A DNA stretch of 64,000 nt, from contig JACGCK010000029.1 of the NCBI GenBank assembly GCA_014925825.1, positions 248,001 to 312,000 on the forward strand. The letters run 5' to 3'. A model generated the notes under the pieces. The model was not told where the DNA came from. It saw only the letters and a list, made by a program, of their open reading frames with translations, and did no database searches. The DNA is from Pholiota molesta (taxonomy: Eukaryota; Basidiomycota; Agaricomycetes; Agaricales; Strophariaceae). The translations under genes and the position numbers were made by a program. Of this stretch, positions 1-11,700 are shown piece by piece (within the stretch, counting starts at the first letter, position 1; every line of letters starts with the position of its first letter).

Positions 1-2653
1 GTCAAGTACCTCTCCCCCGCTGGTGCGCTCGGTCAGCGCACGGCGGCGACGGTCAGCGCTGGGGAGGTGACTGAGCAGGTCGGATATGGGGGGCTGTCAG
101 TGGGCTCTGCAGTGCTGGCTTCTCGGGGTGGTGCTAGTGCGAATGCGGGCCTGGGTTCGGGTCTTGTGCGTGCGGGGGACGGGGTTGGTGCGGGTAATAC
201 TGCTTCTTTCCCTCTTACTACGACCACCACTGCAAGTGCGACTGCGACTGCGACCCTCGCTGTACCAGCCTCGACTACAACAACACCAGCGACCATGGGC
301 AACGTCCCATCTGCGTCCCTCGTGCAGGGCGTGACACTCGACCTCACCGGCGCCATCGCGAACAAGCGCACGAGCATGGCGCCCCCATATGATGCCCTCT
401 CCTATCCGCTCCGCAAGCGCCGCTCGATGCCCACCTTCACCGCGCCAGACGCCGCGCCCCCGCCGTACCCCGCACTCGAGATGGAGGGCCTCGCCGCGTA
501 CAATACCAGCCAGTGGAGCGCCCGGGCGAACACGTCGCACGCGGACGACGAGCACGACGGCGACAACGACTCGGAGATGGAGCACGACCACGACGACGAC
601 ACCGACGCCCTCGCGCGCGCCACCGCCCACGCGCCGCCCGCCGGCGCCGGCGCCAGCACGCACCCCTACGCGCACCTCGCCGCGCGCCCGTACGCGACCT
701 CCGCCTTCGCCTTCCCGGGCGGCGGCGCGCCGCCCACGATCGCGCCGCGCGAGGACGAGGGCCGCGAGGCGCTCCCGCCGTACAGCAACGCGGTGCACAT
801 GCGCGCGGAGATGCTGCGCAAGCGCGAGTTCGACGCGCCGGGCGTGCAGGCGCGCGACCGCAAGTGGCGCCGTGTCGTGTGCGAGCTCGACGGGACGGTG
901 CTGCGCGTGTACCGCCCGGCGCGCGCGCGCGAGCGCGGGCCCGTCGGCCACCTCGGCGCGTGGTGGGAGCGCGCGGTGGGCGCGGGGACCGCGTGGGCTT
1001 TGCGCCCGGCGCGCAGAAGACGGCGGCGTTTGGGGTGGGTGGGGGCGGGGTGGTGCGGCTGGATGCGGCGCGCAGGGCGCCGGCGGAGGGGCAGAGCAGC
1101 AGGCCGACTGTGGAGGGCCCGAGTCGGGCGGCGCGGGAGGCGGAGCGGGCGCGCGAGATGGAGCTGGATATGGAGCGCGCGGCGGCGAGGGCGAGGAAGA
1201 GCGGCGAAGGTGGAGAAGAGGGCCCGCCGGTGCTTGCACTGCGCAGTCCTAGTCCCAGCCCGATGGCACACACGTATACGCCAACGCACAGACACACGCA
1301 GAGCACGCCGAATGCGCACCTCGGCTCGCCGAACGATCCCCTGCCAACGAGTACGACCAGCCCAGGGACGCTCAAACGCTCCGCGCTCGCGCTCGCCGTG
1401 CAGCTGCTCAAGCCAACACCGAGCCCGGCCTCGTCGCGCTCATCCTCGCGCTCGCGATCCGGCCACGCGCGCGCGGCGAGCGAGCTGCCCCAGCGCAGCC
1501 CCAGCGCAGAGAGCCGCCCGCGCACGTCGCTGACGCTGCCCACGCCCACCGCGAGCGGGCGGAGCTCGCCGAGCCCGCACTTCAGCCCCGCGCACAGCCG
1601 CACGCAGAGCGGGCACTCGACGCCCACCAGCGGCCACCGCTCCTCGCACAGCCAGAGCAGCAGCAGCGGGCACGGGCCGTACGGCGCGATGCACGCGCTC
1701 GCGTCGAGCAGCTTCGCGATGCTCGTCGGCGGGGGCCTGGCCCTCGGCGGCGGCGGCGGGCACGCGCGCGCGGGCTCCGTCGCGGGCGAGGACGGGCGCC
1801 TGAGCGTCGGCGGGCGGAGCAGTATGGCGAGCACGTTTGGCGGGGCGGAGAGCAGTATGGGGCGCAGCTCGCCGGCGCCGACGATGACGCTGACGACGCC
1901 GTCGACGTCGGTGTACGAGCACTCGCGGCCTGGGACGCCCATGGGCGGGTCAAGCCTGAATCTGCATGGAAATGTAAATGCAACCACGGCAACGGCGACG
2001 GCGGCTACACACAGCAAGGCCAAAGGGAAGGGCAAAGAAAAAGAAAGGGTTCATTCCAAATACGCGCACGCTGACGATGAGCTCGACCCTGCGGACCTGA
2101 TTCGCAGCTACACGATGCAACACGCGGAGAGCGGGCTGGGCGCGGACTACATAAAACGGCGGAACGTGATCCGCGTGCGTCTCGAGGGTGAGCAGTTTTT
2201 ACTGCAGGCACAAAATGTGGAGATGGTGGTAGAGTGGATCGAGGTACGTTCATTTTCTCCTGTCTCGTCGTTCTGTCAGCGCCGTCTTTCACTTTTTATT
2301 GACATCTATTTTTCCCTCTTTCTCCTAGGCACTGCAAGCAGCGACGAACATCGCGTTGGACCTCGATGAACGGCCGATGCCGCGTGGACCACTATTCCCT
2401 CGGTACGTTATTGTTCACCCATCCTTCTCTTTTTTACACCATGCTTACTTATGCGGCCCCCTTTCCTGTAACCTCTAGACGACGACGACGCAGACGCCCT
2501 GCAGCGATCACCACAGCTACTCCTGGTACAGACACATCAGGCTTGGGGGCTGCTCAGGCGACTGGGTCAAATGTGGCTTCGACGTCGCCGACGGGCCAAA
2601 CGCCTGTATCAGCGACATTCTTGGCGCCGCCGTTGGCACGGACAAGGCGGTAG
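1..2653 (+). CDS. PH-domain protein, 5' end outside the window, one apparent frameshift
   Basis: The frame is open from base 1, so the start probably lies upstream; the first in-frame ATG is at 295. The protein is Ser/Pro/Thr-rich and low-complexity. A pleckstrin-homology domain is split by a long insert: a first half around 830-975 ([19 protein letters not shown]) and a second half around 2070-2330 ([14 protein letters not shown], then [21 protein letters not shown]). Two GT-AG introns (2244-2328 and 2403-2478) lead to an Arg-rich tail and a TAG at 2651. Such proteins normally bind phosphoinositides or partner proteins at membranes; the target is not visible. The frame jumps at 984-987 (G4), where one more G would restore [11 protein letters not shown] 41-nt intron at 976-1016 would also rejoin the frames but would remove that part of the conserved segment. 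Codon GC content is extreme compared with the rest of the window. Confidence 0.75.
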
Positions 2654-3503
2654 CACCGCGATACGACGCGCCACGATATATGAATACGATATGACCACCA
2701 CTGCTACTACACCACGACCTCGCGAAACCACAATCTGCATGATTACGACGGCAACACTACGACTTACACCAAGAGAAACTGACGTTGGGCATTTATTTAC
2801 ATAGTATTATACACATCACTATCACGCTTGCATTTTTCTGCATTTTCTTCTTCTTTCTTTTCCTTTTCAAATTTTCAACGATCTCAATACATTCAACTGC
2901 TTTAGCTGTCCGGAGTGCCTAGACTAGTCTACCTCGGCTTGTACATAGATATCATGTACCTACCATTTTTCGTCAAGGTGTTCCTTTTTCGCTTTTCGAG
3001 GTAACTTATTCAATACACATAGGGATTGCAATGTACATCTATTTTCCTCGAATCCAGCAATCTCAAGTTCGATAAACATTTTTATATGTGCACTCGCCCC
3101 GTTGTACTTACATAATTTTACTTCATCTGAAGATTGTGGTCGACAAATGTGACCACACTTCATATATGGATTGCCAAGTTGCGCCCACATAACCTCGGGA
3201 TCCAGTCAGCGGTACATAGGGATGTCAGCAACGCGCAACATTGAATGTCGTGTTGGAACTCCCACCGCGGGGGGGAACTAGACAACAGAGAAGAAGAGAA
3301 AAGTAGTCTAATTGTTTAAAACACAACGAAGACAAGGGAGGCGGAGTGGGGAGTAGTAGATAACAAGGCGAGGGGACAATGTGCCACTCAAATGCCACTA
3401 GGCGGCAACGCACCTCTATTATTGTCATATGGGCGCATCAGTATTATTAATAGAGTACGGCGGGAGGCAGCGCCACTAGGCGGCAGCGTTACACACGTGT
3501 TTA
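2654..3503. other. Intergenic, start of the variable island
   Basis: No supported gene. The first 300 bases are AT-rich and fit a 3' flank. Bases 3167-3240 resemble sequence at about 10740-10800 and 10050-10110 (shared core GGATTGCCAAGT, then a run ending GTCAGCAACG), so this is one copy of a dispersed decayed repeat. A 17-bp imperfect direct repeat (GCCACTAGGCGGCA/GCG) occurs at 3394-3410 and 3472-3488. Confidence 0.5.
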
Positions 3504-5041
3504 TCACCTCTGGAAGGTATGTGATACTATAGAGTTTGCATCAGAGTCTGCGAGACGGTCTTGCCGACGGTCTGCAACCACGAATTCCTGTGAATGATAC
3601 GTCCTCCGATTTGGCGAATACCAGGCTTCCCGGGTCGTCTCCGGCCGCGGCGGGTCAACATGAACATCATACTGGAACTCCGGCCGCGGCGGCCGCCAAG
3701 GTGGGGGCCCGGGCCGTGGGGCAACATATTGGAACTCTCGACGCGGTGCGGCAACATGTTGTTGGCGATGCGCCTGGATGATCAATCTTCTATCAAGCTT
3801 CCGTGTAAGGTCGTCACAAGTTTTCTGATATTGCTTTGTTCGAGTTTTCAAATCGCCAGAAAATTGGGCCCTGGTAGCTCGACCTGTGAGATGATTTCCA
3901 TTGAATCAAGATTAGATTATTGGGCAGGTAAATGACACAGTACACCAACTGACCTAGGAAAGATGGCATAGTAGTATACTCGTGAATGAGAGATGCGACC
4001 TGCAGCGAAGTACGTCCGATCTCTCTGATAACATCAGTCGTGCCATCAATGTTGGGCAAGTCCGCAACCTCCTTCGCAACACCCAGCATCTCTCGCATGC
4101 TTTCAGCCAGGTCTTTGACAGCGTCGTCCAGGTTCTCTGTCTGTTTTACAGCCTAATTATGGGGTATTTATTCATATGGGCAGTTTGGTATATATTATTA
4201 GAAATTATTCACCGTATATACAACCGATAAGATGGTCCAAGAGGCTTTTAGAATGGGATGCGCCTATTGATTTAATCCTCAAGTCACTATGGTGGAATAG
4301 AAAAGGAATGGGAATGACGTACCTCAGTGACTACATCCATGATACCCTTTGTCAACCGTAACACTGTACGAAATATGCGGAGCACCGAAGTGACAGGAGA
4401 TGGTAGGCTGGCACTGTCCAGGCGGGAAATATCATCGTCCACAGTTTTCATAAAGCTCTTGAAAGTATCTTCGAACTTGTCGGGACCAGTGGCTAACTTG
4501 ATCTTTACCTTGATCTTGGATGCAATATCGACATCTTTCTTATTTTTGAGATCAATGGTTGCGTCTACATAAGTCAGCTTTTGATAACATGCCGCAGGCA
4601 GAATATGTGCTCACTATTGTCGAGCAAGTCAATCACTTTTGCTGTGTGCTGGCCAACTAGATGCTTGGCGAAATCGAGGCGCGTCCAACTTGCTCGGTAG
4701 ATTGCAATCTTGATCGTCGACGAGGGGTGGAATCGGCTAATGTAAGAAAAGTCGATATGGATTATGGCTGGCTCTGTGAGGACATGGACACTCACAAGTC
4801 GTCTTTGTCTTTCAATTTCCAACGTGGGGTGGAGCCAAACTTTTTTTCCGATTTCGAAACCTTTTCATCGTCAACAGAGATGATCACAAAATGGCCCCGT
4901 TGTTCTTTCTTAAGATCGCCCTCGACCTTGATACCTAGCATCAATAATATGAGGTTGAATGAAGTCCTACGGCCCTGAAGACTTACGTGCTAAGAGAGCA
5001 CGCATCGGTACTACTATAGAATTGGGCGTATTATTGACCAT
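3504..5041 (-). CDS. Stand-alone NLR N-terminal-domain protein (C2-like plus helical region, Pro/Arg-rich tail)
   Basis: Seven exons join in frame: 4987-5041, 4796-4934, 4615-4736, 4323-4564, 4213-4263, 3954-4152 and 3504-3883. Together they give 395 residues. Exons 1-6 match those of the NLR at 13984-19789 in phase and almost in length (55/139/122/242/51/199 nt against 55/136/122/242/51/196). Residues 20-110 look C2-like: alternating beta pattern, 'ISVDDEKVSKSEKK', a P-x-W step and 'SSTIKIAIYRASWTRLDFA'. Residues 185-300 look helical (SWTILSVVYT, EIGRTSLQVASLIHEY, TCDDLTRKLDRR). Instead of a NACHT domain, the last exon encodes a Pro/Arg-rich tail with two 'EFQY' blocks (FQY at residues 320-322 and 339-341). 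No NTPase motif is present. I infer a signalling or regulatory partner of the paralogous NLR. Alternatively it is a truncated receptor kept by chance, but the intact frame across six splice joins argues for a functional gene. Confidence 0.7.
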
Positions 5042-8000
5042 GTTGAAACCACGAAAGGATAAGCAGGAGGGTATCCTTCGATATTGGTCGGATGGGAAAC
5101 ACGACGCTGTTTTGTGTCGCCTTGACATGGGAAAAGCGATTGGAAGGCTGTGGGGAAGCGACGTTCTGTCACAGATATAATTAATACTGGAAGGCTGAAT
5201 AACAGTAGCAAGAAGGCCGTGTTACCTTCCTCCCTTCATTGCGGCCTGTCTCCGGGGTGACTGCAATCCCATCCCGATTCGAAGCCCAGCAGTCGTGTTG
5301 GGCTGTGAATCACTTGCCTTCTACCAGGTTCCTTCCAAATGCTTTGTCTCTCAGCAATCTCTTGTATTGGCTTGCGAGTACTTGGACTCGCGAGTCCAAA
5401 GTTAGACTTCTCTTTTTCGCATATGAAGTGGTACTTAAGTATCCCTCAGACGTTGTGTTGCGTATAATGACGTTACTGTGGACAGTGGCATGAACTTGGT
5501 ATAAGGCACTGCGCCTCACTACCGAAGCTCTCCTATTGGACCTTGGATCTCTGGCGCTTAGCGCTTAGCTCTCGTGTCCCAGGCTGTGCTCCACCCATGC
5601 AGTCCGCCAGACACATGACCAACACCCCCCCTATTTCTAGAACGTCGACGGCCCACGGGTTTGCGTTAGGCGCCAGGCGCCGCCAGAGATAAGGGAGAAC
5701 CGCAAATAAAAATCTCCCAGGAGCTGATGCCATTCAAGCGACTCTTTCAAGCCCCGTGCGGGGTACCCGCACTGGCTGATCCATCGCCACATATCTCCAT
5801 CCTCGTTGTTGTTCCCGTACCGCTCAACATTAGCGCTCATCTTCTCCTGTTCCCGTCCTGGCGACTGTCGCCACAGCCGCCCGTAGAGCTGGGTTAAAGG
5901 AAATCACAACATCAGCTCTGGAGTCAAAGTGCGCGAGGCATCGAACTGAGTAGTGTACATAGAAAAATTACAATCAAACAAATAAGGCGCATGTCGCACA
6001 AAGAGAATTGACATGTTCGAAAGGCAACGTTGAATATGCTCACTTTGACTCTGATGCCTTTATCCTAGACAACTGGCCCACCGTCTGCGCAACATACCGC
6101 CGGAGTCTCAGGGCGGAATGCGGTTTCACGATGCACATGAATAATATCGTCGACCGTGGCGAGGCGCGGACAGATTGTGGTATTATGGGATGAGAGTTCT
6201 GTGGGAAAGATCGTACCATTATGTCAGTTTTCGGCATGGGTGGAGAGGAAGAGACGAAAAAAACAAGGCGAACGCGGTGGCGAAGTAGGGGCGGAATAAA
6301 AAGAAATTGATATACAAGATATGAATTTTTTTTAAATAAAAAATAGATCGATCGATATACGAACCATCGCTGGAAATCTTGAAACTTTTTGAAAGGCTGC
6401 CAGCTACGATGGACCAGTAGAATAGCGCACACATTCTCGGGGGCAAGGGTGTCAGTGACATTTGCAGTCAGAAAATAAAAATGTGCGAACAGCATACCTT
6501 TGTGTCAATGGCTTGGCCACTTTAGTGATTATGATTTCGGCATTGCACGCAATAGCGCGAGAATGTGTATATACACGAAGCTTGGTATCAGCTTTCCATG
6601 CTGTCGATTCGGGGCCTTAGGTATTTCTAGAGAGGACTTTTATTGACAAGTCAATCTCGTTGCTCCGAGCATTGGAAAATAACTGTTGCGCACCTTGTCA
6701 ATTCTCATCAAATAGCCAGATTAAACTATAACTGATATTTCTGATTGCACTTCTGTACTTCCTGCTTCAGAAGGCAGCTCGTCTGATTTGGCCTGCGCTA
6801 TCCATGTGTTGGAGTGCATGAAGACGGGGTGATGCAGGTGGTACACCTCAACGAGACCTCGATGCATGGGTATGGGGGCTATGCAATCCGAAGAAATTCT
6901 AGGAAATGGTTGAGATCTTGAGAGATACAAGTACAAGGCTGAGGCTGGCTGAGGCCTTGAGCTTGAGCTTGGGGCCTGAGGTGGGAGTTTGTGGTCGGAG
7001 TGGTACCGGCCAAATTCAAGTTGCGATTATAACCACAGGGTTTCCCACGGCATCGACATGTTTATCCAAAGCCATCTTTAGCACACACATCCTTCTCTGC
7101 CAATGCGTTCATTTGTCTTGCCTCGCTCGTCATTGCATCAACAGTAATTCACATCCACTGGCCATGCATTCAGATGGTGCTAAGTCAGTGACATGCATGA
7201 AGTACAATTTTGCTACAGGCTATCAGCTGTCGTCTCTAGAACGCGCATGGCAACACCCACTCAGGCTCTCCTCTTCGCGCCATAGGTCTAGCCCTTGGAT
7301 TATTTTGTTCGTGACTTTGCAGGCGTCCACACCCGCAGCCATTCAGCATGCAAAATTGAATGCATGCTGAAGAACCTCCTCGTTCCGAACCTATCGCCGC
7401 CGATGCCTCCACACCCCTCGCTCTGACAAAGAGCCAGCTCGACTTTCTGAGAATAGGAATCTGGCTCGGGTCTTCCGCTTCAGTAACGAAATCGAGGAAC
7501 GTACACTCAACTTCTCCAACCCGTTGGCAGGGGCGCCGAGTTCATTGAGGACAGATGTGGCATCTACGCAGATCCCACAGTATAGCGAGCTCAACAACGC
7601 GGCAGTGATCATAGAGGGCTCGAGGTGGCGCTGTATGGGATGGCCTTGGATGTGGGCGTCGAGATAATCTCGCAGCGCCTGCTCTGATACTCGCTTCCGC
7701 GGGAATCTCAGCAGGGCGTAGAGCCATACTAAACCACCGTCCACATCGTCCTCCGACTTAATCAACGTACGTGTTGTTTTTACTTGTTCTTCCTTGTCGC
7801 CCACCCAACATTCCCTTGCGTAAATGTGCAGCATATCATCTGTATCTCATCCTCGAACCTATGCTGCATCGCCTATACTCTACTCAGTCATTCCATGGTC
7901 TAGAAACATGTCGGCCACCCTGTAGACCCATTATCTGCTTCATCTATGAGTTTTCAATACGGCTGGCCCTCAACGAATACCCACCATGAAGGCTCAAAAT

Positions 8001-9086
8001 CATGGGAGTCGTCGATTTTGCACAAATCTCGCCCTCGCCCCGAAAAAATCTCTCCGGATATTCACCGGCGAGGCTGCAACGCTCGTAGTTGACGGGCATG
8101 GTCTGAAGCACATGCGAGCACACGGGCATTCATATCTGAAGAAAATAGGTATGTTTGCTCCAAACATGACCCATTTACGCCCATACTCACTTGTTCTGCT
8201 CATAAGTGGCGTTCATAGATCCCAAGATGTTGAACCATCGGCGGCGAACCAGCGCGTCTCGGAACTCGAGGACATTGCTCCCCTCAGCAGCATCCCTGCG
8301 CTTGCAATCGGCAAGCCAGGACCAGGGCATCCGCATTCGACGGAAATCCAGCAAACGCAGCTGCTCCACTGCTGAACGAACTCAAGCATTGTCAGCGACT
8401 TTCACAACATCGGCCACAAGTCCCAACAACGTGGGGTTGACGGACGGCTAGACGCGAAGAAAACCTCTAAGCAAGGTGAATTTCGCCAAAAATCAGACAA
8501 AACGACCGTCATACTGACTTGTACAGCGTCTCCGTCTAGCGGCGAAGACTAAGATGGCAATTCCAATTTTTCGCTGCAGAAAATCGGACGAAATTGGTCA
8601 ATGTCCACCAAAATATCCATACATGGAGACAACGCTTACCTGCGTAAGTGTCAGCAACCTCGTATGTGCACGGCGACCAAAGCGTTCTGGAGGGCAGAGT
8701 CGGCGATGGTGCTGGCATCTACGTCGACTAAACCGTAGGAGGACTCGGACCATGAATCACAACATCATCGCGCCGCACTTTCGTCATTCCTTTGCTCCTC
8801 TCGCAACTCGCCCCACTTAACGCGGCATCGAAGCCTAGTTCTCCAGTACCGTCGGGCAGCTAAATAGGCGAACAATACGAAGCAGGCCGCGAGCAGCGGG
8901 CGTGCTCTCGACTTTATCCACCTGTCCGCATGATCAACGGACTCGAAGGCGCAGCGCGCGAAAACAGGGCCAACAACAGGCTGCCGAAGAAAGAAGTGAT
9001 AAGCACAAGCTACCTACGCAGAACCTGATAGAGGCGGCTCGCCAAGCTGCACCCGCTGCTCGGCGCCAGCCTTCGGAGCTCAGGAG
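5042..9086. other. Gene-poor decayed DNA, part of a segmental duplication
   Basis: The first 200 bases are homologous to the sequence upstream of the NLR at 19790-19990 (shared AAGCAGGAGGGTAT, GGAAGGCTGTG, AAGAAGGC), so the two genes share ancestral promoter DNA. Bases 6040-6500 are homologous to 20290-20720: both contain, on the minus strand, GAGAGTTCT..CAAC and a block reading SWQ(P/L)F(K/R)K(F/L)Q(D/A)FQ. Bases 7360-9000 hold only short frames broken by stops. I see no gene I would defend. Confidence 0.5.
6040..6500 (-). pseudogene. Decayed gene relic, paralogue of 20290-20720
   Basis: On the minus strand a stretch reading ENVCAILLVHRSWQPFKKF, followed after an intron-like gap by QNSHPIIPQSVRASPRST, matches ENIRGTLLAYHNRSWQLFR and QNSHPTSPSDLAMPRSTT at the second locus. 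Neither copy keeps a long open frame. The relic lies about 1 kb upstream of its NLR-type neighbour at both loci, so it was duplicated together with it. The original function is not recognisable. Confidence 0.4.
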
Positions 9087-10096
9087 GTGGGCATGGCAGT
9101 GGGCAATGAGCATCTCAAGCACTCGGAAGCGAAAGATGCCATTGATATACCAACAAGTACACGACCTCCACCTGGCCGCGGGCGTTGCCAACCTTATGGA
9201 TCCCATTCAACTACGCTCTCGTCAGCGAGAAGCGAGGAGATGTACGACCTGTTCTCGGGCCAGCTGAGGATGATATCGATTACGTAAGCACGCAGGCAAC
9301 GTCTGCCATGTTCTTTTAGCTTATTTTGCTTTCTGCAATACCTGCTGTTTCTAGCTCAGGTACTCCTCGGCCGCCACTATAGGCACCAATCTACACCTCC
9401 GTCGATTGCTCATCTGTGGTTGTACGGCGATCTCCTTCGTCCGCCTTGAGGATATGATGACGAGCGCATGTCGATGTTGAATATGGCAAGAGGATGACAA
9501 CGAGCAGATGTTGACGAGGAGCCGAGCTTCTATACGGTAAGCTTATATTTTACAAATCGATTGAGCTCATGCCCGGGCTCTTGATTTGTATTCCATATTG
9601 ACAAGACAACTTATCATTGCCGTTTTATTTTCTTAGCCTCAAAATCCAATTTCGTGAGGAGCATACGTACACGCACGGTGACACATACCGTTTCGCAAGC
9701 TTACAAACTTATATTGCAAACGAACCCCGCGGATACCAAATACGGTTGGCGCTGGAAGGCGGATTTCAAGTTAGTTGCACCATCCAATACCTATCTCAAA
9801 ATTGACCTCAATGACGATCTCAGCTCCGGCGCCAACACCCCGCCCTTGACATCGAACCAGCAAATTTTGTACGATGTCTCGTCCGACTGTGCATCCTGCA
9901 GAACGGTCGCTTCTTTGAGCTTTGGCGATTTTATGCCTGCGGTGAACTATAGGCTGGCGTTGAGCGAGGATCAAGAGGCGCAGTTGGACCTCGTATCAGG
10001 GCTTAGCATGAGGAACTCGATATATGCTTATCGCCCAGCTCGTGGCGTGGATTGCCAAGTTGTGAACCCTCAATCTTGGAAGGCGGCGGTACCTTA
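9087..10096 (+). repeat. Tandem decayed repeat, copy A
   Basis: First of three head-to-tail related copies. Landmarks are the block GATATCGATTACGTAAG at 9272-9288 (a good 5' splice site), an acceptor-like TTCTTTTAG about 35 bases later, and TTCTTAGCCTCAAA at 9630-9643. Short frames such as NESRPYQI/NEPRGYQI, LNDDLS and GTPP recur in copies A and C. Stops break every frame, so this looks like a decayed multi-exon gene rather than a working one. Confidence 0.55.
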
Positions 10097-10770
10097 GGAA
10101 TGTCAGCAACGAGCGTCCCAGGCGCTGCACAGCGAAAGATACCATCGACGTCAACAAGTGCAAGACCTTCACCTATTCGCGAGCTTTTTAAGCCCTAACG
10201 ACCTGCTCAACTGGGCTCTCGCCGACGAAAAGGCCTATAGCCTTCCCATCGCCCAGTTAAGCACGATATCGATTACGTAAGTATACATCTGCTGTCTAAT
10301 GCTGGTACATCTAACATGTTCTTTTAGCCTGTTTCAACGCCTGCAATGCCTGCTGCTCCTAGCCGGAGGACGAATTGGACCGTGCCTTGCACCACATTGC
10401 TCTTCGTCTCCATCGTTCAGAGCAGCGACTCACCTGTTCGGCTCGTAAAGTGCTACCAAGGGCTCTTATCATCCACGGCTTTTTGACGCATATCGAATTC
10501 GAGGGCCTTACTCAACATCTCTGTCCTAGTAACCAACATGCATTTTTTTTATACAAATTCGCCAACGTCGACAGAGGGTCCGCCGGCATTTGCAACGGAA
10601 CTTTCTCAAAACAGGACCTCCGCCGTCGGTAAACAAACCCAGGCAGCATTAGCGACTTTCACAGCGAGCGGTACAAGTCTCAGCAGCACCGGATGAAGCT
10701 CTCAGAGCTTAATATATGCTTATCGCTCTGTTCGCGGGATGGATTGCCAAGTAGCGCCCACTTGACCTCA
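10097..10770 (+). repeat. Tandem decayed repeat, copy B (shortened)
   Basis: GATATCGATTACGTAAG recurs at 10265-10281, 993 bases after copy A. About 270 bases upstream and downstream align with copies A and C (FNWALADEKAY-like frame, then CTGCAATGCCTGCTG). After that the copy departs from the others and lacks the TTCTTAGCCTCAAA block, so it is internally deleted. Its end, near 10640-10770, also resembles 8370-8450 (GCGACTTTCACA..CACAAGTC/TACAAGTC). Confidence 0.5.
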
Positions 10771-11700
10771 GGTGCTTAGGGTCGTCAGCAACGAGCATCC
10801 CAGGCGCTCCGCCGCGAAATATACCTTCGACATCAACAAGTGCGAGACATCCACCTAGCCGCGAGCTCTCGCAAGCTTTTCCAACCCTTAGGACCCGTTC
10901 AACTGCGCCCTCGCCAACGAAAAGGCCTACACCCTTCCCATCGCTCAGTTAAGGATGATATCGATTACGTAAGCATACGACCTACTGCCTAATGCTGGTA
11001 CATCTAACATGTTCTTTTAGCTTGTTTCGCCTCCTGCAATGCCTGCTGCTCCTAGCTCAGGTCCTCACCGCATGTGCTACCTTCCAGCGTCGTCGATAGC
11101 TCGATTGTACGGCGATTTCCCTCGTCAGCCTTGAGGAAATGGCGATCAGCGCGAGCCTGGCACGATAATGAGGACGAGCACTGAGATGTTGACGAGGACG
11201 AGGAGCCAGGTTTACATAGTAAGCTCATCTTTTACAACTTGATAGAGCTCGCGCCCGGGCTCTTGAGTTGTTCTCTGCCAATCCACACGACAACTCATTA
11301 CTGTATCATTTTCTTAGCCTCAAACCCAACCTCCCACGTTGTCGTTAAATAGGACACACACCCCATTCCGCAGCTTTATAGCGAACGAAAGCCGCCCGTA
11401 CCAAATACTGTTGGTGCTGGAAGATGAATTTAACGTGGGCACATACCGTGCATACCTCAAAACCAACCTCAATGATGATCTCAGTCCTGGCGCCGGCACC
11501 CCGCCCTCGACATTGGACCATCCGCACAACCTCTCGTCCGCGCTGCGCAACCTGCAGAACGAGCACTTCGTTGAGTTTCGGCGGTTTTATGCCTGCAGCG
11601 GGCTATATGCTGGCGTCGAACGAGATAGGCATGCTATGTCATCCCGGTACGCGCGTAGTTACTGGAGAGTGGATGAGAGTTGGCTGTAGACGAGTCATCT
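10771..11700 (+). repeat. Tandem decayed repeat, copy C
   Basis: GATATCGATTACGTAAG is at 10957-10973, 692 bases after copy B, and TTCTTAGCCTCAAA is at 11311-11324. The two landmarks are about as far apart as in copy A (354 against 358 bases). The last third encodes NESRPYQI and LNDDLSPGAGTPP, parallel to copy A. Frames are broken. Confidence 0.55.

Noticed and set aside
97..2035. Long open frames on both strands over the first 2 kb
   Set aside because: They are shadows caused by very high GC and lack of stops. Only the plus-strand frames carry PH-domain motifs.
3504..3883. Amyloid signalling motif in the tail of the NLR N-terminal singleton
   Set aside because: The EFQY units do not match the HET-s, sigma or PP motif patterns I know, and the proline content argues against amyloid.
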